The notes: generated by a model not told the origin, from the sequence alone. Numbered from the stretch's first letter, positions 1 through 9,242 are shown. The stretch is 57,120 bases of DNA from Acidobacteriota bacterium (GCA_030650395.1 JAUSDY010000073.1:1-57120), one strand, 5' to 3'. A program made the numbers and translations.

Positions 1-603
1 GTGGCCCGGCGTGCCCGGCAGCGTTTCGGGCACGCTGCTCGGCAGGATCAACAGGTCCTCGAACACCACGCCAGGTGTGCTGGCGCTCACGCTGAGGCCT
101 TCGGCCGGCCTGCCAAGTCCTTCGCGCAAGTCGATGCGGCCCTGCGCGCCGAACGACACGATGGGTTGCCCGGTGGTCTTATTAAGCGCCCAGAGAAAGT
201 TTCGATAGCTGACGAACACGCGATCGGCGTGCACCGTCACGCCGCGATGCCGGAAGCGGGTGCGCGCGCCGCTGCCGCCGCTCGGATCGAACTTCCAGAT
301 CTCCCGCCCCGTCTCCGCGTTCACCGCCACCACCTTCATCGTCGGCGTCGTCGCAAACAGCACTCCATCCACCACGATGGGGTTGCTTTGCATCTCGGAG
401 TCTTTGAAAGCGTCCTGGCTGTCGTAGGTCCAAGCCACTTGCAAGTTGCGGACGTTACTGCGATTGATTTGATCGAGCGGCGAATAGCGGATGTTCCCTT
501 CACCGCCATTCACGGTCCAGTTGACGTCGCCCGTCTGCGCATAGGCTAGCGCCCCAGCGAGGGCGCCGACACACAAGGCTGCGATGCAAGTAGTCTTGCC
601 CAC
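1..603 (-). CDS. PQQ-dependent dehydrogenase, N-terminal part (runs off the left edge)
   Basis: Reading the minus strand from a GTG at 603 gives an open frame to the window edge. It starts with a hydrophobic signal-like stretch (CIAALCVGALAGALAYA) and then NGGEGNIRYSPLDQINRSNV, the usual opening of secreted or periplasmic pyrroloquinoline-quinone dehydrogenases. Propeller-type repeats follow (VVAVNAETGREIWKFD, a tryptophan-docking repeat). The family oxidises alcohols or sugars in the periplasm; the substrate cannot be read from this piece. The GTG lies 8 bases after the stop of the acyl-CoA ligase gene, so the two are probably co-transcribed. The C-terminal majority of the protein is outside the window. 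Confidence 0.8.
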   Translation of the reverse strand, partial: MGKTTCIAALCVGALAGALAYAQTGDVNWTVNGGEGNIRYSPLDQINRSNVRNLQVAWTYDSQDAFKDSEMQSNPIVVDGVLFATTPTMKVVAVNAETGREIWKFDPSGGSGARTRFRHRGVTVHADRVFVSYRNFLWALNKTTGQPIVSFGAQGRIDLREGLGRPAEGLSVSASTPGVVFEDLLILPSSVPETLPGTPGH

Positions 604-610
604 GCTGTAA

Positions 611-2254
611 TCAACTCGGACGGTCGGCGGCTTCCGGAAGCTTGTAATCGGCGAACTTCGTTCGCAGCTCGCGCTTGAGCACCTTGCCCGTTGCGCCGAG
701 TGGCAGCGCGTCGATGAACTCGATCGCATCGGGCAGCCACCACTTCACGAGCTTGGTTTGGAGGAACTTGTGCAGCTCCTCCTGGCTGACGTCCTTGCCG
801 GGCGCCTTCACGACAATCAGCAGCGGCCGCTCCTGCCACTTCGGATGCGGCAGGCCGATCGCGGCGGCGTGCTGCACTGACGGATGGCTCATCGCGGCGT
901 TCTCGAGGTCGATGCTGCTCACCCACTCGCCGCCGGACTTGATCACGTCCTTGCTGCGATCGGTGATCTGCATGTAGCTGTCGGGATCGATCGTGGCGAT
1001 GTCGCCGGTGTAGAACCAGCCGTCCTGGTGCGCCTCGTCGCGCTCGCGCTTGTAGTACGAGCCGGCGACCCACGGTCCGCGTACCTGCAGATGCCCCGAC
1101 GTTTTGCCATCGTGCGCGACCACCGCCCCGTCGTCATCCACCAAGCGGAGATCCACGCCGAACACCGGGCGGCCCTGCTTGCGCTTGAACGCAAAACGCT
1201 CGGCATCGGGCAGCGCCTCGTGCTGCGGCAACAGCACGCCGGTCGTGCCGACCGGGCTCATCTCGGTCATGCCCCACGCGTGGATCACGCGGGCATCGTG
1301 CTCCTTCTCCCAGGCCTCGATCATGTACGGCGGACACGCCGATCCGCCGATGACGACCTTTTTGACCGAGGTCATCTTCTTGCCCTGTGCCCTCGCGTGG
1401 TTCAGCAGCGCCATCCATACCGTCGGCACGCCAAGCAGGTTGGTCGCCTTTTCGGTCTCGATCAACTCCAACAGGTTGACGGGGTCGAGTCCAGGCCCTG
1501 GCAACACCAGCTTCGATCCGGTCATCGCGGTGGCGTACGGAATGCCCCACGCATTGACGTGAAACATCGGCACGACCGGCAGCGTGACGTCGGCCGTGCA
1601 AATACCGAGCGCGTCCGCCATGCAGATGGCGTACGAGTGAATCACCGTCGAGCGGTGCGAGTACAACACGCCTTTCGGGAATCCGGCCGTGCCCGAGGTG
1701 TAGCAGAGAGACGAAGCCGTGTTCTCGTCGAACGTGGGCCACGTGAACTGATCTGACTCGTCCGCGATCAGGCCTTCGTAATCACGCAGGCCCTGGATGC
1801 CTGAATCGGCAGGCAGGTGCGCGGCGTCGGTCAAAGCGACGTAGTGGCGTAAAGGGTTGGGTTGCGCGGCCAGGAACTGTGCCAGCTTCAGGAACGTCGT
1901 GTCGAAGAACAGCGCGACGTCTTCGGCATGGTCGACGACGTAGCGCAGTTGATCGAGCGGAAGGCGCGGGTTGATGGTGTGCAGCACAGCGCCAAAACTC
2001 GAGACCGCGAAATAGACCTCGAGGTGGCGGTGCGTATTCCACGCCAGCGTGGCCACGCGGTCGCCGCGCTTGATGCCCATCGCCTGCAGCGCGTTGGCGA
2101 GCTGCTTCGCACGGCGCGCCGTCTCGCCCCAGCTGGATCGGTGGATCGGCCCCTCGACCGTCCGGGTCACGACCTCGACCGAATTGAAGAATCTGGCTGC
2201 GAACTCGATCTGGCTCGAGATCAGCAGCGGGGTGTCCATCATTTGTCCAAGCAT
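611..2254 (-). CDS. Long-chain acyl-CoA synthetase / AMP-dependent ligase
   Basis: An ANL-superfamily enzyme of about 547 residues that adenylates a fatty acid and transfers it to CoA. The ATP-binding loop YTSGTAGFPKG lies near residues 185-195, and the GWFYTGD motif is present further on, followed by the small C-terminal domain with the conserved lysine region (LGATGKVLKREL). I chose the ATG at 2254 (MLGQMMDTPLLISSQI) because this matches the normal start of medium/long-chain acyl-CoA synthetases; an in-frame upstream start at 2296 would add 14 unrelated residues. The gene is complete, with a PQQ dehydrogenase directly downstream and a divergent cupin gene upstream. Substrate chain length is not determinable. 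Confidence 0.88.
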   Translation of the reverse strand: MLGQMMDTPLLISSQIEFAARFFNSVEVVTRTVEGPIHRSSWGETARRAKQLANALQAMGIKRGDRVATLAWNTHRHLEVYFAVSSFGAVLHTINPRLPLDQLRYVVDHAEDVALFFDTTFLKLAQFLAAQPNPLRHYVALTDAAHLPADSGIQGLRDYEGLIADESDQFTWPTFDENTASSLCYTSGTAGFPKGVLYSHRSTVIHSYAICMADALGICTADVTLPVVPMFHVNAWGIPYATAMTGSKLVLPGPGLDPVNLLELIETEKATNLLGVPTVWMALLNHARAQGKKMTSVKKVVIGGSACPPYMIEAWEKEHDARVIHAWGMTEMSPVGTTGVLLPQHEALPDAERFAFKRKQGRPVFGVDLRLVDDDGAVVAHDGKTSGHLQVRGPWVAGSYYKRERDEAHQDGWFYTGDIATIDPDSYMQITDRSKDVIKSGGEWVSSIDLENAAMSHPSVQHAAAIGLPHPKWQERPLLIVVKAPGKDVSQEELHKFLQTKLVKWWLPDAIEFIDALPLGATGKVLKRELRTKFADYKLPEAADRPS

Positions 2255-2313
2255 GGCGCCGGGGATGATAGCGCGAAGCGCGGGGAAAGTCGCCACGGAT
2301 TAGAATGTCGCCC

Positions 2314-2693
2314 ATGTCCCGATTCACATTGCTGGCCGTCGGCGCGCTCCTCGGCGGGCTCGCCACCGCGGCGTCGACACGCGCGCTAACCGTCGTGCAG
2401 GATGCCGTCGCGGTCTCGCCGCAGCTCTACAAGGTGCGGCTCGAGAACGATCGCGTGCGCGTGCTCGAATTCCGGATGAAGCCCGGCCAGACGGAGCCGA
2501 GGCACGACCATCCGCCCTACGTCGTCTATTTCCTGGACGACGCAGTGGTGCGCTCGACGGCGGCTGACGGAACGCAGTCGGAGACGAAGGTCGCGCGCGC
2601 GACGTGGGGTGGCGTGACAACACGACCCACTCGATCGTGAACGCTGGAACCACCGAGATTCACGTGCTCATCATCGAGCCAAAGGCGCGGTAG
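2314..2693 (+). pseudogene. Small secreted cupin-domain protein, frameshifted near the C-terminus
   Basis: The frame starts MSRFTLLAVGALLGGLATAAST, a likely signal peptide, followed by a cupin core (RVLEFRMKPGQTEPRHDHPPYVVYFL, here shortened in mind to the RHDHPP metal-site region). In the annotated frame it stops at 2640 after an unrelated tail. Switching frame at the G run near 2605-2609 restores a convincing end, THSIVNAGTTEIHVLIIEPK, with a stop at 2691-2693. One missing G would explain it. Whether this is a real mutation or a sequencing error cannot be told from one sequence. An ATG at 2305 is an alternative start. The function of this small cupin group is unknown. Confidence 0.6.
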
Positions 2694-2700
2694 GACGGAC

Positions 2701-2750
2701 GACAAACCTAAAGGTTTGTCGCCACAACCTAAAGGTTTGTCGCCACAACG
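2701..2750. repeat. Palindromic repeat with a tandem copy (GACAAACCT / AGGTTTGTC)
   Basis: Positions 2701-2720 form an inverted repeat with 9-base arms GACAAACCT and AGGTTTGTC around AA. The right part, CCTAAAGGTTTGTCGCCACA, is repeated directly after it. It lies between the convergent cupin gene and the propeller-gene remnant, so it may also help end transcription. A relative with the same outer arms is inserted inside mutS2 (about 23113-23165). Confidence 0.7.
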
Positions 2751-2752
2751 GG

Positions 2753-3256
2753 TCAGCGCGGCCGCACGATGCGCGGGACCTTCAGCCTCGCGATCTCGTC
2801 GTTGAGCGCGGCGAGATCGCCGCCCAGCGCGCGGTCCAGTTCGGTCGAGAGCGCCTGCTGATCCTTGCGCGCGGCGTCGAGCCGCTGCCGCTGGCTGATG
2901 GTCGGTCCCGTCAGCGAGCCTTGATGGATCCCGGATCCGTCGAGCTCCGAGAACAGGTTGCCTACACGACCTCGAAGCCCGCCGCCTCCGCCGCCACCAC
3001 CACCCTCTTCGCCGCCGCCTCCACCGCCGCCGCCAAAGCGTGATTGCAGCTCGGCGAGGTTCTTTGCGAGGCGGGCGACGCCGTCAACCACGGACGCGGG
3101 TGGCGACGGCTGCCTCTTCAACTGATCTTGCAAGGGCGTCAGCTGGTCGCGGACGGCGCGAAGCTCGTTCCCGGCTTGCGCGAGATCGGCCTGCAGCTTG
3201 AGCGCCTCGGTCAGGTGCGTGAAGCGTGAGGCCCGCTCGGCATCGGTCAGCGGAAA
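2753..3256 (-). pseudogene. Detached C-terminal remnant of the VPS10/sortilin-like protein
   Basis: The minus frame reads DPAFPLTDAERASRFTHLTE, then a helical, charged segment and a long glycine run, ending KVPRIVRPR. Large bacterial VPS10-like proteins normally carry a helical C-terminal region beginning with a similar DPR-type motif, about 200 residues after the propeller. Here it begins immediately where the upstream propeller frame ends, but in a different reading frame. The simplest reading is an internal deletion near 3255 that removed the linker domain and shifted the frame. No independent start codon or ribosome site is convincing; the first ATG in frame is at 3133. Confidence 0.55.
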
Positions 3257-5496
3257 TGCGGGATCAGCACGTAGATGGCGCGGCCATGAGTGGCGACGAC
3301 CAGGTCGTTATCGCGCGGATGAATCACGAGGTCGTCAACCGGCACCGTCGGGAAACCGTGCGTGAAGCGCGTCCAGTCCGTGCCGGTGTTGAACGACACG
3401 AACAGCCCGGTCTCGGTGCCGGCAAACAGCACGGCGGGGTTCTTCGGGTGTTCTTTCACGACGTTGATCCAGCCAACCGACGGCAGGCCGCCGGCCAGCG
3501 CCGTCCACGTCTCGCCGAAGTCGCGCGACATGAACACGTACGGCGCAAAGTCATCGTCCTGGTGTCGATCGAGTGAAACGAAAACCGCGCGCGCGTCGGT
3601 GTGGGACGGCTCGACGCGGCTGATGCGTCCCTTCCTCGCGGGGCCAGGTATGCGATCGGTGACGTCTCTCCACGTCTGCCCGCCGTCGCGCGACACCTTC
3701 ACGAGGCCATCGTCGGTGCCCGCCCACAGCAGCGCGGCTTGCACCGGAGATTCGGCCAGCGTGGTGATCGCGCCCCAGGCGCTCACGCCGTCGTTTCTCG
3801 ACAACATTTCGGGACCCGGCTTCTGTCCCATGATCGAAAAGGTGTTGCGATCTTCGCCGCGCGTGATGTCGGGGCCGGCCGTCCAGGTGTCGCCGCGATC
3901 GGTCGAACGGAACACCTGATTGCCGCCGAAGTACAACGTCTTGGAATTGTGCGGCGAGATCACCAGCGGCGACGTCCAGTTGAAACGGTACGGACGCTCT
4001 CCCGCCGGCGGCGCCGGACGAATCGGCTTGCGATCGCCGGTCGGCCGATGGAAGCGCGAGAGGTTGCCATCCTGCGACTCCGTGTAGATGGTGTCGGGGT
4101 CGTTGGGATCCGCCTGCGCGTACATGCCGTCGCCGGTATTGATCTGCACCCAGTCGCCGTTGAGGATGCCGAGATAGTGCCGCGTCGCGCTGGGACCGCC
4201 GAACGAATGGTTGTCCTGCAGGCCGCCGTAGATGTTGTACGGCGTCGCCATGTCGACGCTGATGCCGTAGAACTGGCCGATCGGGATGTTGTTGACCTTG
4301 TCCCACGTGATGCTCGCGTCGAACGAGAAGTACAGCCCGCCGTCGTTGCCCAGGATCAGATGCTTCGGGTTGGCCGGGTTGATCCACAGGGCGTGATGAT
4401 CGCCGTGCACGCCCACGTCGTAGGTGGGGCTCATCACCTCGTTGGCGCCGGCGCGGCCGGTGGCCGGGTCGGCGAACGTGCGGCCGCCGTCTTCGGAAAC
4501 GAACAACGACGCGCCGAGAATGTAGATGCGCCGATCGGTGGTGGGATCGATGTGAATCTTGCTGTAGTACATAGGCCGCGGGTTGACAGTGCTCATCTTC
4601 CGCCACGTGTCGCCGCCATCGTCCGATCGAAACGTGCCGCCGCCATCGCGGTGCTCGACGGTGGCGTAGAGGATGCGCGGGTCCTTCCGCCAGATGGCGA
4701 GGCCGATGCGGCCGATGATGCCTTCGGGCAATCCGCGCGTGAGCTTGGTCCACGTGCGGCCGCCGTCGCCGGTCTTGTAGATGCCGCCGCCTGGACCGCC
4801 GCCGCTGAATCCCCACGGCGCCCGCCGGCGCTGATAGGCCGACGCATACAGGATGTTCCGGTTGTTCGGATCCATCACCATGTCGACGAAGCCGGTGTCT
4901 TGATCGATGAACTTGACGTTGGTCCACGAGCGCCCGCCGTCGGTGGTCTTGTAGACGCCGCGCTCGGGGCTCGGCCCCCACAGCTTGCCGAGGGCCGCGA
5001 CATAGACCGTCTCGGAATCCACGGGATCGATGATCACGCGCCCGATGTGCTGCGTCTCGCGCAGGCCCATGTGGCTCCACGCCCGGCCGCCGTCGATCGA
5101 CTTGTAGACGCCGTCGCCGAAGCTGGAGCTCTGGCGGTTGTTGGGTTCGCCCGTGCCCACCCACACCAGGTCGGGGTTCGACGCGCTCAGGGCGACGTCG
5201 CCGATCGAGGCGACGCCTTCGCGATCGAACAGCGGCGTCCACGTCGTGCCGGCATTGATCGTCTTCCAGACGCCGCCCGAGGCCGCGCCGACATAGATCG
5301 TGGACGGGTTGCGCTCGTCCACCGCCACATCGTCGATGCGGCCGCCCATCACGGCCGGGCCGATCGCGCGCCATTCGAGCTGCCGGAGCGCGGCTTCGTT
5401 CAGTCTCTCCACCTTCGCGCTCTGCGCTACGGCGGACAAGTGCGCGGAAGGCGCGGCGATCGCCAGCAGCACGAACGCGAGCGTGAGCCGTATCAC
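3247..5496 (-). CDS. Secreted VPS10/sortilin-like beta-propeller protein (C-terminally shortened)
   Basis: A 749-residue protein with a signal peptide (MIRLTLAFVLLAIAAPSAHL) and many BNR/sortilin-type repeats of the form GVYKSTDGGRTW (for example GGVWKTINAGTTW, GVYKTTDGGRSW, GIYKTGDGGRTW). These build a large beta-propeller. Relatives in Acidobacteria and Gemmatimonadota are about 1000 residues and are often labelled glycosyl hydrolase, though the activity is not established. This copy stops at HGRAIYVLIPHFR, just after the propeller. The usual C-terminal part lies behind it out of frame (2753-3256). It overlaps the gamma-glutamyltransferase gene by 4 bases (ATGA), so the two form an operon. 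Confidence 0.82.
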   Translation of the reverse strand: MIRLTLAFVLLAIAAPSAHLSAVAQSAKVERLNEAALRQLEWRAIGPAVMGGRIDDVAVDERNPSTIYVGAASGGVWKTINAGTTWTPLFDREGVASIGDVALSASNPDLVWVGTGEPNNRQSSSFGDGVYKSIDGGRAWSHMGLRETQHIGRVIIDPVDSETVYVAALGKLWGPSPERGVYKTTDGGRSWTNVKFIDQDTGFVDMVMDPNNRNILYASAYQRRRAPWGFSGGGPGGGIYKTGDGGRTWTKLTRGLPEGIIGRIGLAIWRKDPRILYATVEHRDGGGTFRSDDGGDTWRKMSTVNPRPMYYSKIHIDPTTDRRIYILGASLFVSEDGGRTFADPATGRAGANEVMSPTYDVGVHGDHHALWINPANPKHLILGNDGGLYFSFDASITWDKVNNIPIGQFYGISVDMATPYNIYGGLQDNHSFGGPSATRHYLGILNGDWVQINTGDGMYAQADPNDPDTIYTESQDGNLSRFHRPTGDRKPIRPAPPAGERPYRFNWTSPLVISPHNSKTLYFGGNQVFRSTDRGDTWTAGPDITRGEDRNTFSIMGQKPGPEMLSRNDGVSAWGAITTLAESPVQAALLWAGTDDGLVKVSRDGGQTWRDVTDRIPGPARKGRISRVEPSHTDARAVFVSLDRHQDDDFAPYVFMSRDFGETWTALAGGLPSVGWINVVKEHPKNPAVLFAGTETGLFVSFNTGTDWTRFTHGFPTVPVDDLVIHPRDNDLVVATHGRAIYVLIPHFR

Positions 5497-7247
5497 CGCT
5501 GCACTCTGCGCGTCACCAGCTCGAACACCGGCGGCGCCTGCGGGATCGCCGCGCCGTCATGACGCGGCTCGGAGGCGCCGAAATGAACGCCGCCCGGGCC
5601 GCTCATCACCGCCTGGCCGTAGCCGAACGTGCCGCTGCGCGGTTGCACGACACGCAGCTCGTGTCCACGCGCCGTCAGCTCCGCGCGCGTCTTATCCGGA
5701 ACCAGCGATTCGATGTTCAGGTCGCATCCTTCAAACGTGCCTTTCGTGAATCGCCCGGCCTCGAGCGCCTGCTGGATCGTCATGCCGTAGTCGACGATGT
5801 TGGAGACGAACTGGGCGTGGGCCTGCCCCTGGTTCCATCCACCCATGATGCCGAACCCGATGCGCTGTTCGCCCTTCTCCATGAATGCCGGGATGATGGT
5901 GTGCAGCGGACGCTTGTGCGGCTCGAGCGTGTTCGGCTGGTTCTTCTCGAGCGAGAACAGCCCGCCGCGATTCTGCAACATGAAGCCCGTGCCCGGCGGC
6001 ACCAGGCCGGAGCCGAAGCCGCTGTAGTTGCTCTGGATCAGCGAGACGATGTTGCCGTCTTTGTCGATCGCTGACATGTAGATGGTGTCGTTGCCCTGCG
6101 CATCGGTGATGCCGGGCAGCTTGGCGGGCTCGACCCGGCACGCCGCCTTCGCTGCATCAATCAGCTTCGCGCGATCCGCCGCGCGCGGCTTGCTCAAGAG
6201 TGCGTCGACCGGGTTGCGCGAAAACCGCGGGTCGCCGATGTAGCGCAGCATGTCGGCGTATGCCAGCTTCTTCGCCTCGATCATTACGTGCAGCGCATTG
6301 GGGCTGTGAAAGCCGTACTCCGCCATCGGGTACGGCTCCATCAGGTTCAGCATCATCAGCGCGGAGATGCCCTGCGTTTGCGGCCCGATTTCGTAGACGT
6401 TCCAGCCGCGGTAGCTGGTCTTGATGGGCGTCACCCACTCGGGCGAAAACTCCGAGAGATCGGCGGCGGTCATGGTGCCGCCCTGCTCGCGCGAGATCTG
6501 CAGAATCGCTTCAGCGGTCTTGCCCTTGTAATAACCGTCGCGGCCCTTCTCGGCGATCAGCCGCAGCGATCCGGCCAAATCGGGATTGCGAAACACTTCG
6601 CCGGCCTTTGGCGCGCGCTTCCCGTCGACGAGATACGTGTGGCGCGAATTGGGATGCTCGCTGAGCATCTTCTCGGAGCGCCCCCAACCCGCGGCGATCG
6701 TTTCCGAGAGCGGGAAGCCATTCTCGGCGTAGTAGATCGCCGGTGCGAGCAGCTCCGACAACGGCTTGGTGCCGAACTTCTCGCGCATCGCGTACCAGCC
6801 CGCGGCGACGCCAGGCACCGTCACGGAATAGATGCCGCGCTGCGGCATCCTAGTGATGCCTTTCGAGGCGAGGTAATCGACCGTAAAGCCGGTCGGCGCC
6901 CATCCACTCGAGTTGAGGCCATGGACGGTGCCTGTCTTGGCCTCGTAGTAAATGATGAAGAGGTCGCCGCCCAGCCCGTTGCCGGTCGGCTCCATCAGGC
7001 CGATGGTGGCGTTGGCCGCAATCGCCGCGTCGATGGCATTGCCGCCGCGCTCCAGAATCTGCACGCCGGCGCGTGCCGCCAGCGGCTGGCTTGCCGCGAC
7101 GATGCCGAAGGTCGTCGCGACCACCGAGCGGCCGACGAGCGGCGCTTGCGGGCGCGCGGTGTCCTGCCGCGCAACCACCGGGTTCGAACCGCCCGCCCCC
7201 GCGAGCGCAATCATCAGGAACAGAACGGCGACGTGTCGGATCTTCAT
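5493..7247 (-). CDS. Gamma-glutamyltransferase family protein
   Basis: A 584-residue Ntn-hydrolase family protein that would cleave itself into two subunits and hydrolyse or transfer gamma-glutamyl groups. It has an N-terminal signal peptide and the GRGGNAIDAAIAANATIGLMEP-type N-terminal region (seen as ERGGNAIDAAIAAN). The processing site is NDTIYMSAIDKDGN, in which the Thr would become the catalytic nucleophile, and SGFGSGLVPPGTGFMLQNRG follows. The GFGIMGGWNQGQAHAQ motif is also present. The motif spelling is closer to YwrD-like members than to classic GGT. A strong ribosome site, GGGAGGGG, precedes the ATG at 7247. Likely periplasmic or secreted. Confidence 0.88.
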   Translation of the reverse strand: MKIRHVAVLFLMIALAGAGGSNPVVARQDTARPQAPLVGRSVVATTFGIVAASQPLAARAGVQILERGGNAIDAAIAANATIGLMEPTGNGLGGDLFIIYYEAKTGTVHGLNSSGWAPTGFTVDYLASKGITRMPQRGIYSVTVPGVAAGWYAMREKFGTKPLSELLAPAIYYAENGFPLSETIAAGWGRSEKMLSEHPNSRHTYLVDGKRAPKAGEVFRNPDLAGSLRLIAEKGRDGYYKGKTAEAILQISREQGGTMTAADLSEFSPEWVTPIKTSYRGWNVYEIGPQTQGISALMMLNLMEPYPMAEYGFHSPNALHVMIEAKKLAYADMLRYIGDPRFSRNPVDALLSKPRAADRAKLIDAAKAACRVEPAKLPGITDAQGNDTIYMSAIDKDGNIVSLIQSNYSGFGSGLVPPGTGFMLQNRGGLFSLEKNQPNTLEPHKRPLHTIIPAFMEKGEQRIGFGIMGGWNQGQAHAQFVSNIVDYGMTIQQALEAGRFTKGTFEGCDLNIESLVPDKTRAELTARGHELRVVQPRSGTFGYGQAVMSGPGGVHFGASEPRHDGAAIPQAPPVFELVTRRVQR

Positions 7248-7270
7248 GGGCCCCTCCCGTTGGCCGGATT

Positions 7271-8258
7271 CTACCGCTGAACCGTCAGCTCCGCGGCCGC
7301 AATGCCCTGCTCGCCGCAGAACGAATAAAACAGAAGCGTGCGGCCGTTCTCCTCGAAGATCGCGGGATCGCGTAATTGCCGCACGGGAACTTTCACATCG
7401 CCCGCCGCCGACGGCGCATTAGGCAGCGTCAGGCACTCGTAGGGGGCCTCCGGCTGTAACACCTCGACCGGCGCCGACAAGGTCCACCTACTCCAATCGC
7501 CCGACAGGCTGATCGTCGACATCAGGATCCGTTCGGGCGCGTCGCCGATCGCCGTGAAGAAGACGTACATCAAGCTGCCGCGCTGAACGAGCGCGACATG
7601 GCGGACGCGGTTGGCGTAAGCGCCGCCGCGAAACGGGTTGGGCCCGGGTTCAAACGCCGAAAGCGGATCCGTCGATCGCCATAGCTGTCCGAGCCGTCCC
7701 ATTCCGAACCGGGCGCCGTTGCCTCCACACGCGCAGATAGGATGTCCTGGTGATCGGCGGCTGCGCGGCGAAGTGCAGCCCATCGTTTGATGTGGCGGAC
7801 TGCGTGAACTGCGAATAGCCATTGGCGCGCGCCCACTCGCGCGCCGCCGGTTCGCCAACGGGCCACATCTTTCCTTCGGTCCACCAGCCGTGAAACCACA
7901 ATACCAGGCGCTGACGCTCGTGATCGATCTCGATGTCGGGCGAGGCGACGTGCGTGTAGAAGTTCTCCAGGTTCTCGGGCGGATCGGGTTGCGGCCGGAA
8001 CAACGCGGTCTCGCGCACCGGCATGACGCCCGGCTCGTGGATCGTCCACGGCCCTTCAATCGCATCCGCGTAAGCAAGTCGAATGAACCCGCCCATGTGG
8101 TGGGCGAAGTACATGTAATAGCGCCCGAGCGGCTGCTTCACCCAGCCCGGGACGCGAATGACGGTGGGACCGTTGATGTTGTCGCCGAGGGAGGCGGAGG
8201 TGCGCGTCGTGATCAAGGGACCAGGCGCCGGCACCCGTCTCACCTGTTGCGACGCCAC
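7271..8258 (-). pseudogene. Glycosidase-like (five-bladed propeller type) protein, frameshifted
   Basis: Two minus frames together make one protein. The N-terminal part (8258 to about 7720) reads GDNINGPTVIRVPGW ... RYYMYFAHHMGGFIRLAYAD, typical of secreted proteins with glycosyl-hydrolase family 43-like propellers. The C-terminal part (about 7720 to 7271) continues GARFGMGRLGQLWRSTDPL ... RDPAIFEENGRTLLFYSFCG. The frames switch around 7715-7725, needing one extra or two missing bases. The 5' end also looks cut: the frame starts with a weak GTG at 8258 and no signal peptide. The enzyme activity and substrate are unknown. Confidence 0.6.
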
Positions 8259-8302
8259 GCGATTGGTCGCGAGCCGAGCCCCTGCGCTATCCGGACCCCG
8301 AC

Positions 8303-9196
8303 GTGGTCGCGCTCGATCCGCGCTTCCGCCCGTACATCGTCCGCAACACTCCGATCATGCGACTGCACGTGGGAACGATGTGGGCCGAAGGTCCGGCATG
8401 GAACGGCGTGGGGCGATACCTGGTCTGGAGCGACATCCCGAACAACGTGCAACACCGTTGGATCGAAGACGATGGCCGCGTCACGGCATTTCGTCGCCCC
8501 GCCGGCAACAGCAACGGGAACACGTTCGACTACGAGGGCCGGCAGCTCTCGTGTGAACACAGCGGACGGGCGCATGGTGCGCTACGAGTCGAACGGGACC
8601 GTTACCGTGATCGCCGACAAGTTTCAGGCAAGCGTCTGAATTCGCCGAACGATGCCGTGGTGCATCCTGACGGCGGGATCTGGTTCACGGATCCGAGCTA
8701 CGGGATCCGCGGCAACTACGAGGGCATCAAGGGCGAGTCGGAAACGAAAGAAGCGGTCTATCGCGTGGACCCGAAGACGCTGCAGATCGACAAGGTGAAC
8801 GACGAGGCCGGTCAGCCCAACGGCCTGTGTTTTTCGCCGGACTACAAAAAACTCTACGTCGCGGACACCGGCTCGGGACGCGATATCCGCGTCTACGACG
8901 TGGACGGGAAGGCGCTCAGGAACGGGAAGCGGTTCGTCGTCCTGGATGTGCCTGGGAGCGGCGCGCCCTCGTACGCGGATGGCATCCGCTGCGACGCGGA
9001 CGGAAACATCTGGTGCGGAGCCCCTCCAGGCGTGCAGGTCGTCGCGCCGGGCGGCGAGCGCATCGGGATGATCCGTCTGCCAGAGACGTGCGCGAATGTG
9101 TGTTTCGGCGGTCAGCGACGCAACCGCTTGTTCATGACCGCGAGCCAGTCGCTGTACGCGCTCTACGTCGAAACCACGGGCGCGCACATCGCGTGA
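8303..9196 (+). CDS. SMP-30/gluconolactonase-like protein with an internal out-of-frame segment
   Basis: A six-bladed propeller of the SMP-30/gluconolactonase/LRE type, seen in RLHVGTMWAEGPAWNG, LVWSDIPNNV, KRLNSPNDAVVHPDGGIWFT, GQPNGLCFSPDYKKLYVAD and SYADGIRCDADGNIW. Between about 8556 and 8630 the annotated frame is unrelated, while the +1 frame reads ADGRMVRYESNGTVTVIADK, the expected family sequence. Two compensating frameshifts therefore flank that segment. The frame is open upstream from about 8212 and encodes AEPLRYPDPDVVALDPRF, normal family sequence, but contains no ATG or signal peptide. GTG 8303 is only the first available start. Likely once secreted; may be nonfunctional. Confidence 0.6.
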   Translation: MVALDPRFRPYIVRNTPIMRLHVGTMWAEGPAWNGVGRYLVWSDIPNNVQHRWIEDDGRVTAFRRPAGNSNGNTFDYEGRQLSCEHSGRAHGALRVERDRYRDRRQVSGKRLNSPNDAVVHPDGGIWFTDPSYGIRGNYEGIKGESETKEAVYRVDPKTLQIDKVNDEAGQPNGLCFSPDYKKLYVADTGSGRDIRVYDVDGKALRNGKRFVVLDVPGSGAPSYADGIRCDADGNIWCGAPPGVQVVAPGGERIGMIRLPETCANVCFGGQRRNRLFMTASQSLYALYVETTGAHIA

Positions 9197-9242
9197 GAAG
9201 CGACCATGTCGCCCTGGAGAAATACATATCAAATCTGTGATG

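Noticed and set aside
3601-5562. A 653-residue open frame on the plus strand opposite the VPS10-like gene
   Set aside because: It is arginine/alanine-rich with no recognisable domain, and the minus-strand protein has clear propeller repeats throughout. High GC content produces such antisense frames.
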